A stretch of DNA of 44,199 nucleotides from an uncultured Eubacterium sp. (lineage in GTDB: Bacteria > Bacillota > Clostridia > Lachnospirales > Lachnospiraceae): the NCBI GenBank assembly GCA_947385875.1, contig CANDMV010000014.1, positions 1 through 44,199 on the forward strand, read 5' to 3'. Position numbers and translations under genes: made by a program. Below, piece after piece: positions 33,444-41,705 of this stretch; position 1 is the stretch's first letter, and the number at the start of each line of letters is the position of its first letter. The notes beneath the pieces are model-generated. The model saw nothing but the letters and a program-made list of their open reading frames with translations. It was not told the origin of the DNA and did not search any database.

Positions 33444-34709
33444 ATGACAACACAAGAAATTTTAACACAGGCAAAAGAAGCGAAAACTGCGCTGCTGCTG
33501 GCAGGATGTGAACGAAGAAATACAGCATTGATGAAGATGGCGGATGCACTGTTAAAACCGGAGCATTCAGTCAGAATCTTATCAGAGAATGCAAAGGATT
33601 TAGAGGATGCGAAGGGAACCATACCGGATGTAATGCTAGACCGCCTGCTGCTGACACAGGAGCGCATTCAGGGGATGGCAGACGGCATTCGGGAAGTTGC
33701 TGCACTGGCAGACCCGGTAGGAAAAATATTAGCCGAGGTAAAAAGACCGAATGGATTAATCATACGTAAGACAGCCGTACCGATGGGCGTGGTTGCCATT
33801 ATATACGAGAGTCGGCCGAATGTCACGAGTGATGCAGCGGCGCTCGCCATAAAAAGCGGCAATGTCTGTGTGCTGCGGGGCGGCAAGGAAGCATGGCGCA
33901 CCTGCCACGCGATTGTGGAAGCAATGCAGATCGGTTTAGAGGAAGCAGGAATGCCGCGGCTGGCAGTCAATCTGATCGAGGATACTTCCAGAGTCAGCGC
34001 GAATGAACTGATGACAGCGGAAGGATATGTAGACCTGCTGATCCCAAGGGGCGGCAAAGGACTGATCCGCTCCTGTGTCGAACATGCGACGGTGCCTTGT
34101 ATTCAAACTGGAACGGGCATCTGCCATATCTATGTAGACAATGCAGCAGATTTGGAAATGGCTGTGCGTATTATCAATAATGCGAAAACAAGCCGCCCAA
34201 GTGTATGCAATGCACAGGAAGTATGTCTGGTGCATGAAGATGTGGCAGAGAAGTTTTTGCCGATGCTGAAGCAGGAATTGTGCAAAAAGCGTGCGGAAGA
34301 AGGGAAGCAGCCGGTAGAGCTGCGTCTGGACAGTGCGGCGGCATCGATCATCGAGGGAACACCTGCGGGAGAGGCTGATTTTGATACAGAATTTTTGGAT
34401 TATATACTTAGTGTGAAGATTGTGGACAGCGTGGAAGAAGCGATTGAGCATATTAACGCTCATTCCACAGGGCACAGCGAGGCGATTATTACATCGGATG
34501 AAAAGGCAGCGGGACAGTTTACGGCAGCGGTGGACAGTGCTGCAGTTTATGTCAATGCTTCTACACGGTTTACGGACGGCGGTGTATTCGGACTGGGATG
34601 CGAGATGGGTATATCTACGCAGAAACTTCATGCGAGAGGGCCTATGGGGCTGGCGGAGCTGTGTACGTATAAATATGTGGTCAGCGGGGATGGACAGATT
34701 CGTGAATAA
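33444..34709 (+). CDS. proA: Gamma-glutamyl phosphate reductase
   Basis: ProA reduces gamma-glutamyl phosphate to glutamate semialdehyde with NADPH, the second proline step. The 421-residue protein has the aldehyde-dehydrogenase-superfamily fold, with the NADPH segment [20 protein letters not shown], the catalytic Cys in RPSVCNAQE and the family C-terminal GRTFTDGG-like segment [28 protein letters not shown] before ATG 33444 supports the start. It forms an operon with proB. Confidence 0.97.
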   Translation: MTTQEILTQAKEAKTALLLAGCERRNTALMKMADALLKPEHSVRILSENAKDLEDAKGTIPDVMLDRLLLTQERIQGMADGIREVAALADPVGKILAEVKRPNGLIIRKTAVPMGVVAIIYESRPNVTSDAAALAIKSGNVCVLRGGKEAWRTCHAIVEAMQIGLEEAGMPRLAVNLIEDTSRVSANELMTAEGYVDLLIPRGGKGLIRSCVEHATVPCIQTGTGICHIYVDNAADLEMAVRIINNAKTSRPSVCNAQEVCLVHEDVAEKFLPMLKQELCKKRAEEGKQPVELRLDSAAASIIEGTPAGEADFDTEFLDYILSVKIVDSVEEAIEHINAHSTGHSEAIITSDEKAAGQFTAAVDSAAVYVNASTRFTDGGVFGLGCEMGISTQKLHARGPMGLAELCTYKYVVSGDGQIRE

Positions 34710-35059
34710 ATCTTAATGTGCAGATCTACGCTTCAAAGAATAAAGCATTAGGTGCAGAGTAATTTAAATACGGTGTGTCTATGGGTATACTTTGTTAACC
34801 AAGTGAAAGAGCACTTTAAATACGGTGTGCCCAGTGGGTATACTTTGTTAACCAAGTGCAGGAGCACTTTAAATACGGTGTGCCCATAGACGGATTTTGA
34901 TGAATTGTTTCATTTATAAAATAGCATTGATAAATCAGTACGAATATAGGATTTCTGTTATTATACTTAGGAGCATTAAAATTTTCCTTATAGCTTTAGT
35001 AATAAACTTAGGAGATTGCGAGTAAAAAATAGAAACCCTATATTATATTTTCCTAAAAA
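34710..35059. other. 350-base gap between proA and the nucleotide cassette
   Basis: It contains a weak echo of the proA end (CAGATTCGTGAATAAATCTT and then CAGATCTACGCTTCAAAGAA with TAAAGCATTAGGTG) and a 52-base repeat array (34764-34895), followed by AT-rich sequence without a gene. proA and the cassette converge here and no clear terminator was found. Confidence 0.55.
34764..34895 (+). repeat. 52-base tandem repeat related to a block near 8450
   Basis: TTAAATACGGTGTGTCTATG (34764), TTAAATACGGTGTGCCCAGT (34816) and TTAAATACGGTGTGCCCATA (34869) head units of 52-53 bases that continue GGGTATACTTTGTTAACC and AAGTG...GAGCAC. The reverse complement of about 8445-8500 is clearly related (CACTTTAGATGCAGTATACC, CTGTGGGAATA, AGTGCACAGTACTTTAAATA). 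Confidence 0.85.
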
Positions 35060-35725
35060 TTAACTATTGGTAATAGGCAGCTGAAAGCATTCTAAAGTTT
35101 GAAGAAAGTTATCTACATAGTATTCTTTTTGCCAGTCCCATTGGTCGGACTTATAATAGGAAGCCAGACATTTTCGGAAAAACTGCGATGGCATTTCTTC
35201 TGCATTCGGATTATAATAAATATTATTGTTTATATCTTGAAAAAACAGATATGATTTTGGCGGATTTATCTGCCATTTCTGATAGAGTTCTTCATAATTA
35301 GATATAAGTTCAAAATTAGTCAAATGATATTTTTGATGTAAATTGTCCCATATGGTTTCTGGATATGGTAAGATATGCAGATGGACATGTTCTACGCTGT
35401 TAGCTCCTGAATAATTTGAATCTGTAGAGCCGTGTTCAAATGCAATACAAGGTCTTTTTAATTTTTCCAATATGATTGTTTCAAGATGGCTTTTTAATGT
35501 CAGCATTTCATGATATAAATCGATATTCAGATTAGCTAGACTTTGATAGTGCTGTTTGCAAACGAGCAGCATATATCCGGCTGTCAGGCAGCCGATTGTC
35601 GGTACTGCATACCAGTTAGTGGATTCTTTGATCTTACGGTCTTTAATACCTATTTTTTTCCCTAGTAAATGATAATATTGATTGTTTAGTGGATTATGAT
35701 ATTCTTCACAAAAACAACAATGCAT
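35060..35725 (-). CDS. HIT-family protein (nucleotide hydrolase/transferase)
   Basis: This 221-residue HIT-superfamily protein shows the histidine triad EHVHLHILP (H113, H115, H117) preceded by FEHGS, as in diadenosine polyphosphate or nucleotidylyl hydrolases/transferases. An N-terminal CxxC-type cluster (CCFC, residues 3-6) resembles the zinc site of larger HIT members. The C-terminal ~95 residues are an extra, unrecognised extension. It starts two bases after the stop of the upstream phosphoribosyltransferase-like gene, with its AGAGGAATA site inside that gene, so the two are coupled. It probably cleaves or transfers a nucleotidyl group on a product of the cassette. The substrate is unknown. 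Confidence 0.78.
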   Translation of the reverse strand: MHCCFCEEYHNPLNNQYYHLLGKKIGIKDRKIKESTNWYAVPTIGCLTAGYMLLVCKQHYQSLANLNIDLYHEMLTLKSHLETIILEKLKRPCIAFEHGSTDSNYSGANSVEHVHLHILPYPETIWDNLHQKYHLTNFELISNYEELYQKWQINPPKSYLFFQDINNNIYYNPNAEEMPSQFFRKCLASYYKSDQWDWQKEYYVDNFLQTLECFQLPITNS

Positions 35726-35727
35726 GA

Positions 35728-36738
35728 TTATTCCTCTTTTCTTAGTCTGGAAATGTCGTTGTCATCTAAGTTAAGTGCCTGATAGCATGGAATATGGGGT
35801 GTTCTTTTTTGGGATATTTTTTTGATTACATCTTCCTTTTTATCCCATTCTTTACGGACAATAAGACAGAAAAAGCCCACAATAGAACAAGAATCTGGAA
35901 TTTTATTGATCGCATCGATAATTTGTTCTCCGCTGACAAGAACATCGTGAATAATAATTACTTTCTCATTGTTATCGAGGTTTCCATCCCAGCATTTTTC
36001 AGTTAAGATTTTTCCATTATGCTGACGCATTTTTACAACTGATTTTCCTAAGCGTTTTCCAACTTCAACTGCAAGTAAAAAATTGCTGTCATATGGGACG
36101 ATTAATTTATTTACAGATGATAAATCACAGTTTTCGGTAATTAAAAAAGCCAAGATAGCAGAAAGCTCTCGTGCATAGTCAGGCAGATACATGATATCTG
36201 TAAGGTTTATGTAATATCTTACTCTATGGTAGCATATTTTAGAACTGTCTATTTTATTTTGGTCTATGATAATAGGGTAATCGTTAATAACTAATTTTTT
36301 AAGTTTTTCCGCAGCATCATCTATAGTTTTTAGTGGAATACAGCGCATTTTAATAAGTTCGTATCGAATTTGATCTAGTTGGTCTGTATTAATACCTAAT
36401 TGAGAAATCAAAAAGCAAATTCGTTCTTCGCTGTAATCCTGAAAGAAATTAATATCCTCTCTTATATATGTATTTACAAGTTCTTTTATCTCTTGCGCTC
36501 GCTTTTTATTTTTTGCAGCTTCGAAGAAATCAGGTACAAAAATACTCCAATTATAATAAGAAGCTACATCAATCAGTGTAATAAATGAAAGTGTTATAAG
36601 AATAATATGCTCTATCATACTGCCAATGATTATACTTTCGCTATCATGAATGTAGATGCATATACCTGAAATTACTAATATACCAAATACTGATAAAATA
36701 ATTACATCTTTGATCGTTGGTTTATGGTTTGAATCCAT
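35728..36738 (-). CDS. Membrane-anchored phosphoribosyltransferase-like protein
   Basis: Two hydrophobic helices (about 12-30 and 41-61) are followed by a helical linker (70-160) and a phosphoribosyltransferase type I domain. The PRPP loop VIIIHDVLVSGEQ (260-272) has two hydrophobics, two acidic or polar residues and a Gly as in the family, though the second acidic residue is preceded by His (IIIHD where VVVDD is usual). Upstream SVNKLIVPYDSNFLLAVEVGK resembles the usual beta strand and helix before the loop. The membrane anchor is unusual for these enzymes. AGGAGTATAGAAT upstream supports the start. It may use PRPP and a base, or only bind them. Confidence 0.7.
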   Translation of the reverse strand: MDSNHKPTIKDVIILSVFGILVISGICIYIHDSESIIIGSMIEHIILITLSFITLIDVASYYNWSIFVPDFFEAAKNKKRAQEIKELVNTYIREDINFFQDYSEERICFLISQLGINTDQLDQIRYELIKMRCIPLKTIDDAAEKLKKLVINDYPIIIDQNKIDSSKICYHRVRYYINLTDIMYLPDYARELSAILAFLITENCDLSSVNKLIVPYDSNFLLAVEVGKRLGKSVVKMRQHNGKILTEKCWDGNLDNNEKVIIIHDVLVSGEQIIDAINKIPDSCSIVGFFCLIVRKEWDKKEDVIKKISQKRTPHIPCYQALNLDDNDISRLRKEE

Positions 36739-36777
36739 ATTCTATACTCCTGATAATATCTAAAGTGCTTTACATCT

Positions 36778-36814
36778 CACACCTGCTTGCGGACAAAGTC
36801 TATAGGCAGGTGTG
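36778..36814. other. Hairpin between ThyX-like and phosphoribosyltransferase-like genes
   Basis: CACACCTGC (36778-36786) pairs with GCAGGTGTG (36806-36814) around a 19-base loop, without a T-run. It may adjust expression within the cassette transcript rather than end it. Confidence 0.55.
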
Positions 36815-36833
36815 CAGAAACGATGTTATAATA

Positions 36834-38180
36834 TTACGATAAGTGTTTAAATTCTTCTATTGTATATTCCATTTGACTGCAGGTCAGATTACCTTCCGGG
36901 CATACCCCGTTTACATAGCAGCTAGGGCCGAAATATTGGAAAAGCTCCGGACACAGGCTTCTAAGCTGCCTGAGCATATCGATGGAGATTTTTCTGATTT
37001 CCCACTGCGCGCGGCGGCATGTCCTTAATTGAAAGAAATGATTTAATTCCCGTGCATTCATGGATGTAATAATATCCATTGTATTACCGCTTAATGCATA
37101 ATAATAATGATATTGGTTTAGTATTTTATTGTCAGCAAGCTCCGATACCATTTGATTAGCGGCTTCCAGTATATGCAGGTAGTAATCTGATAGCTTACCG
37201 CTTTGTCTGACTGTGTCTGGAATGATATGTCTGCTGTGATTTAAGCTCTGTATAGGAGGAATCATGATTGACTGCATCCTATGCCTGACAATATGCGTAA
37301 TTCCAGATAATGTAAGATCTGAAATCAGGAATGTGTATGATAACTGTTCCAGTTCTCTAGGGCGTTTTGATTTCAGCAGTTCGTCAGATTCTAAACTTTG
37401 ACTGCTGGGATCGTTCATTTGGCAGGCTGTTTTTAAGAGCTGCAGAGAATCTGATGGTGCATTTAAGATCTTGATATTTCCAATTTCATTTGAGTTTAAA
37501 ACCTGCAGGGTATCCGATACCTGAATGGGATAGGCAGGGTGCAGGCAAGTATCTGTCGGTGTATTCTCGTAATCAGAGAGCAGACCGGGAAAGACAGCAT
37601 TGACCTGACAGATCATCTGGCCTGCAAGGCTCTGCAGCTCTGGAATGCCCTGACCCCGGCCGTATTTCATGCTGGAAATAATATTTTTCAATTCTCTGGC
37701 GTTTATTGTGCAATAAAAATTACTATGGAAGGAATACGGCAGTAAAAACCGCGCATCTTCTTTTGGAATATCATTTTCAAGCAGAGTCTGATAGGCTGAA
37801 AACAGCAGCTGCATATATTGGTGATATTGAGATGAGTCTGCGTCCGTCAGTTCTGGAGGCACATAATATCCGAGATTGCTAAAATCAACATACCGTCGTG
37901 ATTTCACTGTAAAAGACGCTAATCTGTATTCGATAAAAAACTGCTCGACATAAGCTGATACATTACATAAGGCAAAAGTAAATACAGCGTGTTCAATAAT
38001 CGTACTGTGCCCGGATTTTAAGACCTTTTGGATTAAATCCAGATTTTTTTTGTTATCCTTTGCTTTGTGAAAGATTTCTATTGAGTTTCCATGAGTAGTG
38101 GATATTCTTGCTGCGCTCGAACAGATCTCTACATTACTCATATTGCAGCTGATTAATTTAGCTTGTGATAGTTCATTCAT
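36834..38180 (-). CDS. Tandem ThyX-like (flavin-dependent thymidylate synthase) protein
   Basis: This 448-residue protein consists of two ThyX-like halves. The N-terminal half (about 1-220) has GHSTIIEHAVFTFAL and the substrate segment SFTVKSRRYV, but the RHRxxS motif is altered to EYRLAS. The C-terminal half (about 260-448) has an intact RHRMQS, yet the downstream SRRY-type segment is SLNHSRHI. It keeps NARELNHFFQLRTCRRAQWEIR-like sequence (two parts, each recognisable) and a Cys-rich tail (PSCYVNG, CPEGNLTC). Canonical ThyX enzymes are ~220-250-residue homotetramers methylating dUMP using FAD and methylene-tetrahydrofolate. A single chain here could form a pseudo-dimer. A GGAGTAC site lies eight bases before the ATG. 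Substrate may be dUMP or a related pyrimidine nucleotide. Confidence 0.8.
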   Translation of the reverse strand: MNELSQAKLISCNMSNVEICSSAARISTTHGNSIEIFHKAKDNKKNLDLIQKVLKSGHSTIIEHAVFTFALCNVSAYVEQFFIEYRLASFTVKSRRYVDFSNLGYYVPPELTDADSSQYHQYMQLLFSAYQTLLENDIPKEDARFLLPYSFHSNFYCTINARELKNIISSMKYGRGQGIPELQSLAGQMICQVNAVFPGLLSDYENTPTDTCLHPAYPIQVSDTLQVLNSNEIGNIKILNAPSDSLQLLKTACQMNDPSSQSLESDELLKSKRPRELEQLSYTFLISDLTLSGITHIVRHRMQSIMIPPIQSLNHSRHIIPDTVRQSGKLSDYYLHILEAANQMVSELADNKILNQYHYYYALSGNTMDIITSMNARELNHFFQLRTCRRAQWEIRKISIDMLRQLRSLCPELFQYFGPSCYVNGVCPEGNLTCSQMEYTIEEFKHLS

Positions 38181-38273
38181 TTAAGTACTCCATTCTGCTG
38201 CCCTGCTTATGGCTGGCAGCTAAAAAATTGTTTCTTTCAGCAGACTTAATTTCTGGTTCATGCTGTGCAGAGG

Positions 38274-38591
38274 CTATTTTTCTACAGAAATAAGCAGAAT
38301 CTTTTGATCAAAAGCGCCTCTTTCCTGAACTTTTTTTAAACGAATTGCTTCAAATTCATTAACTGATATTTGACGGCTTTTAAGTATAGCAAGCATAATT
38401 TCATAGAGGTCTGCTAATTCTTCAATGTCTTCACTAGATAAAAATTCTTCGAGTTCTTCTTTCAGCTTTTTATTTAAGTATTTCAAATAATCTGCTTGGT
38501 TTAAGATCTGTATCTTGGGAATGCAGCTGTCTGATTTTATAAGATCTGGTATTTTGTCACGGACAAGCTTATTGTATATTTTCTTTTTCAT
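38274..38591 (-). CDS. MazG-like nucleotide pyrophosphohydrolase
   Basis: This 105-residue all-helical protein belongs to the MazG/phosphoribosyl-ATP pyrophosphohydrolase-like superfamily. The start YNKLVRDKIPDLI is typical. The metal site EELEEF...EELADLYE provides the ExxE (near 45-49) and ExxD (E58, D61) clusters. The C-terminus RGAFDQKILLISVE also fits. It would hydrolyse a nucleoside triphosphate to the monophosphate plus pyrophosphate. It is first in the minus-strand cassette, 93 bases before the ThyX-like gene, and could supply its monophosphate substrate. The ribosome binding site (AAAGGCAG) is rather far from the ATG. Confidence 0.78.
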   Translation of the reverse strand: MKKKIYNKLVRDKIPDLIKSDSCIPKIQILNQADYLKYLNKKLKEELEEFLSSEDIEELADLYEIMLAILKSRQISVNEFEAIRLKKVQERGAFDQKILLISVEK

Positions 38592-38965
38592 AATTAATGA
38601 ATCTGCCTTTCGTTAAAAATTTGTTGGAGCTATATTTATATGAGCAAAACCAATACTGTAATAAAGAAGAATATTGGAAAATCTAAATGGATAGTTTTAA
38701 ATCTTAGGCGGATATAAATGCATTAAGTATAGCATAAAGCAGTAACAAATGGAAGATAAAAAGTCATTTCTTACAACACATAAAAATTCCTGCCTATATA
38801 GTCAGCGTTTTATTTTCGAGCTTATCAAAAACAGCCGGGAGAGGGGGTAATCCATCTTCCTGTGACGTTGGGAGAATGATTAGAATCCCTTAGTATTCTG
38901 TTCGATACACAGGCGGCGAAGCCGAAGCGGCACCTTAGGCCGGGGCGGACTGGGTGCGCATAAGA
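38592..38965. other. Cassette upstream region and GC-rich block
   Basis: The left part is AT-rich and probably carries the cassette promoter (minus strand), though I could not define it. The right part (about 38880-38960) is unusually GC-rich, including GGCGGCGAAGCCGAAGC and CCTTAGGCCGGGGCGG, and borders a MITE-like element. No gene is supported. Confidence 0.45.
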
Positions 38966-39110
38966 GTAGCAGTTCAGTCCAGTACTTTGCATTTACTGCA
39001 AAGTACGTAAGAACGTGTGAATTGTGCCAAGAGGGAATCCGGCTCTTCGCCAAAGGCGAACTTTTCATGAGCCGGATTCCGTTACGGTGAAGCTGAAGGC
39101 TGAACTGTAA
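38966..39110. mobile_element. MITE-like element, copy 2 of 2
   Basis: GTAGCAGTTCAGTCCAGTAC at the left and AAGGCTGAACTGTAATGC at the right match the ends of the element at 21491-21685. The palindrome TTTGCATTTACTGCAAAGTA and the following CGTAAGAACGTGTGAATTG are shared. The interior hairpin differs: GAATCCGGCTC and GAGCCGGATTC. No coding sequence. It lies between the nucleotide cassette and the next promoter. Confidence 0.8.
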
Positions 39111-39141
39111 TGCATAAGATAATGAATTAGAGGTTTATAAC

Positions 39142-39170
39142 TTGACAAAAAAATTATCTTTGTCTATAAT
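39142..39170 (+). promoter_or_regulatory. Strong sigma-A promoter of the orphan amino-acid ABC ATPase
   Basis: TTGACA (39142-39147) and TATAAT (39165-39170) are both perfect consensus boxes with 17 bases between them. Confidence 0.85.
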
Positions 39171-39192
39171 GAGCACCATTACAAGCATATCT

Positions 39193-39248
39193 AAAAGCTT
39201 TAGATTTCAGCAGACGTGAGAAGCTTTTGAGGTTTTCGCGTCTTTTTT
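39193..39248 (+). promoter_or_regulatory. Candidate transcription attenuator in the ABC ATPase leader
   Basis: GACGTGAGAA (39213-39222) and TTTTCGCGTC (39233-39242) form a terminator-like stem with G-U pairs, and TTTTTT follows. Upstream AAAAGCTT (39193-39200) is the exact complement of AAGCTTTT (39221-39228), which overlaps the terminator's 5' arm, so the two structures exclude each other. No long leader peptide or T-box specifier loop was found; the leader is short, so the trigger is unknown. Confidence 0.5.
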
Positions 39249-39279
39249 GTAAATGTCCAAAGGAGTTGGAGGAAAAACG

Positions 39280-40032
39280 GTGGCAGAGCAAAATACAAAT
39301 AGTAAAATAATGGTTCATGTAGAGGATTTAAAAAAGAATTTTGGAAAGCTGGAGGTATTAAAAAGCATCAGCATTGATATTCCCGAAGGAGAAGTAGTAG
39401 TTCTGTTGGGGCCGTCCGGCAGCGGAAAATCGACGTTTCTGCGATGCTTAAACCAGCTGGAGACCGCGACAGGCGGGACAATTGTTGTAGACGGAAATAA
39501 TGTGACGGACAAAAAGACAGATATTAATAAAGTACGCGAAAATATCGGTATGGTGTTTCAACATTTTAATCTGTTTCCGCATAAGACAGTCCTTCAGAAT
39601 ATCATGCTTGCGCCCGTAGAGCTGAAGAAGATGACGAAGCAGGAGGCGGAAGAAAAGGGAAGGCAGCTGTTAAAGCGGGTAGGTATGGAGCAGAAGGCGG
39701 ATGTCTATCCTTCACAGCTGTCCGGCGGGCAGAAGCAGCGTGTTGCGATTGCGAGGGCGCTTGCTATGAACCCGGATCTGATGCTGTTTGACGAGCCGAC
39801 ATCGGCGCTGGACCCGGAGATGGTAGGGGAAGTTCTGAGGGTTATGAAAGAGCTGGCTGCTGACGGTATGACGATGGTGATCGTGACGCATGAGATTGGG
39901 TTCGCGAGGGAGGTTGCTGACCGGATTGTGTTTATGGATGGGGGATATATCGTAGAGCAGGGAGCGCCGGAGGATGTCATTGACCATCCGAAGGAGACAA
40001 GAACGATAGATTTTCTGAATAAAGTGTTATAG
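39280..40032 (+). CDS. Orphan polar amino-acid ABC importer ATP-binding protein (GlnQ-type)
   Basis: This 250-residue ATPase has Walker [10 protein letters not shown], the Q-loop [10 protein letters not shown], the signature [15 protein letters not shown], Walker [16 protein letters not shown] and switch THE, all typical of the PAAT (polar amino-acid) family. The expected permease and binding protein are not adjacent; the next gene is a kinase-like protein, so its partners lie elsewhere. I start at GTG 39280, because TTGGAGG lies seven bases upstream; an ATG at 39253 lacks a site. Transcription begins at a perfect promoter and may be controlled by the attenuator. Confidence 0.9.
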   Translation: MAEQNTNSKIMVHVEDLKKNFGKLEVLKSISIDIPEGEVVVLLGPSGSGKSTFLRCLNQLETATGGTIVVDGNNVTDKKTDINKVRENIGMVFQHFNLFPHKTVLQNIMLAPVELKKMTKQEAEEKGRQLLKRVGMEQKADVYPSQLSGGQKQRVAIARALAMNPDLMLFDEPTSALDPEMVGEVLRVMKELAADGMTMVIVTHEIGFAREVADRIVFMDGGYIVEQGAPEDVIDHPKETRTIDFLNKVL

Positions 40033-40101
40033 AAGCTGCGGCTTTCAATGAACGGGCGAAGTTCAGCTGTGCCAGAATGGCATAGGTGAAGCCTTTGTCC
40101 C

Positions 40102-40236
40102 GCGTCTTAGTCGGAGTACCCAGCGGGCAGGATCTTAGCGATTAGTTCACCGCAGTGTTGCTCCAGTCCGCACAGAGCATGAGCCGCCAGACAAATCCCT
40201 CCCGCCAGACGCAGAATCGTCAGGGAGGCCATTAAG
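40102..40236. repeat. Structured repeat, copy 2 of 2 (135 bases)
   Basis: It matches 26599-26715 nearly base for base, but carries an 18-base insertion TACCCAGCGGGCAGGATC after GCGTCTTAGTCGGAG. The end CCTCCC...GGGAGG forms a 6-bp stem. It ends 43 bases before the start codon of the cytidylate-kinase-like gene, as copy 1 ends 51 bases before jetB. Confidence 0.85.
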
Positions 40237-40279
40237 TTAAAGACATTGGTGTGAACCGCAGTGTTTTACTGGAGGAATT

Positions 40280-40867
40280 ATGAAAAAAATAATAACGATC
40301 AGCCGTGAATTTGGGGCAGGCGGAAGCGCCATCGGCACGGAGGTAGCAAGAAGGCTTAACTATGAATTTTATGATAAGGCGATTATCCTTCATGCAGCCA
40401 GAGAAGCGAATCTGGATGTCAGCAGCATTATGAAATGGGATGAAAAGGCACCGGGCAGTTTCAGATTTGCCCAGAATCTATTTGATTTTTATAATAAGCC
40501 GCTTAACGAAAAGATGTATGAAACTCAAAAGGAGTTAATTCGAAAAATCGGGGAAAAGGGAAAATGTGTGATCTTAGGCAGAAATGCCAATACGATCTTA
40601 AAAGAATATGACAGCTGTCTGCATGTGTTTGTTCATGCAAGCAGGCACTGGAGGCTCGTGCATATGAAAGAGCAGATGCCGGATGTCTCGGAAGCTAAGC
40701 TTAGCGAAGAAATGCGTTCGATTGATAAAGCCAGAAAGAGGTACTGCTCTTACTATACGAATACGGAGTTTGGTTCGGCAGATGCGTATGACATCTGTCT
40801 GTCCTCATCTTCTCTGGGGATAGAAGCCTGCGTAGATTTAATATGCAAGATTGCTCAAATGCCATAA
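40280..40867 (+). CDS. Cytidylate-kinase-like family protein
   Basis: This 195-residue P-loop protein begins KKIITISREFGAGGSAIG, where the SREFGAGG loop replaces the usual GxxGxGKS/T, as in the Cytidylate_kin2 (PF13189) family. The ILGRNANTIL segment and LHVFVHAS with the following Arg-rich helices (LVHMKE, IDKARKRYCSYYT) also fit. It likely phosphorylates a nucleotide or a related small substrate; this group is poorly characterised in Clostridia. A TGGAGGAATT site precedes the ATG. No operon partner is obvious, although the transaldolase follows after 180 bases. Confidence 0.85.
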   Translation: MKKIITISREFGAGGSAIGTEVARRLNYEFYDKAIILHAAREANLDVSSIMKWDEKAPGSFRFAQNLFDFYNKPLNEKMYETQKELIRKIGEKGKCVILGRNANTILKEYDSCLHVFVHASRHWRLVHMKEQMPDVSEAKLSEEMRSIDKARKRYCSYYTNTEFGSADAYDICLSSSSLGIEACVDLICKIAQMP

Positions 40868-41047
40868 AATGATGCTGATTATGTAAAAATTGTTTGATGA
40901 GCCGCCATGCAAATTTGGAATTACAAAAAAGGGTAATAAAACAGTGCTTTTTTGGACAAGTTTTTGCTTGTTTTATGAATAGAAACATGAGATACTGTTA
41001 CAGACAAAACGGAACACGCACAGACAAGTGGAAGGAGAACGAATATA

Positions 41048-41689
41048 ATGAAATTTTTTGTGGACACAGCGATTGTAGAGGATATCAAGAAGGCAAATGA
41101 CATGGGAGTGATCTGCGGTGTAACGACGAATCCGTCCCTGATTGCAAAGTCTGGCAGGGATTTTGCAGAAGTAATCAAGGAGATTACGGATATCGTAGAC
41201 GGCCCGATCAGCGGAGAGGTAAAAGCAACCACTCAGGACGCAGAGGGCATGATCGCGGAAGGGCGTGAAATCGCAAAAATTCATCCAAATATGGTAGTAA
41301 AGATTCCTATGACAGTAGAAGGCTTAAAGGCAGTGAAACAGCTGTCTTCCGAAGGAATCAAGACGAATGTAACCCTGATTTTTACAGCAAATCAGGCGCT
41401 GCTTGCTGCAAGGGCCGGGGCTACGTATGTATCACCTTTCCTGGGCCGTCTGGACGATATATCTATGCCGGGTGTAGATTTGATTCGTACGATTGCTGAG
41501 ATTTTCGAGATCTATGACATTCAGACAGAGATCATTGCGGCATCGATCCGTAATCCGATTCATATTATTGACTGTGCGCTGGCAGGAGCTGATATAGCGA
41601 CGGTTCCTTATGAAGTAATTGAAGCGATGACAAAGCATCCGCTGACAGACGCAGGTATTGAGAAATTTATTGCAGACAGCGTGAAATAG
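41048..41689 (+). CDS. Transaldolase, fructose-6-phosphate aldolase (TalC/FSA) type
   Basis: This 213-residue short transaldolase belongs to the non-oxidative pentose phosphate pathway. It starts [18 protein letters not shown], has the family segment GVTTNPSLI, the Schiff-base lysine in MVVKIPMT, and [14 protein letters not shown]. At this size members may act as transaldolase or fructose-6-phosphate aldolase; the sequence does not separate the two safely. GAAGGAGAACG lies seven to eight bases before the ATG. The split transketolase genes follow after a hairpin, forming a pentose phosphate operon. The GTGAAATAG end is weakly echoed downstream as GTGAAATAAG. Confidence 0.92.
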   Translation: MKFFVDTAIVEDIKKANDMGVICGVTTNPSLIAKSGRDFAEVIKEITDIVDGPISGEVKATTQDAEGMIAEGREIAKIHPNMVVKIPMTVEGLKAVKQLSSEGIKTNVTLIFTANQALLAARAGATYVSPFLGRLDDISMPGVDLIRTIAEIFEIYDIQTEIIAASIRNPIHIIDCALAGADIATVPYEVIEAMTKHPLTDAGIEKFIADSVK

Positions 41690-41705
41690 AGCTTATGGAA
41701 AGCTG

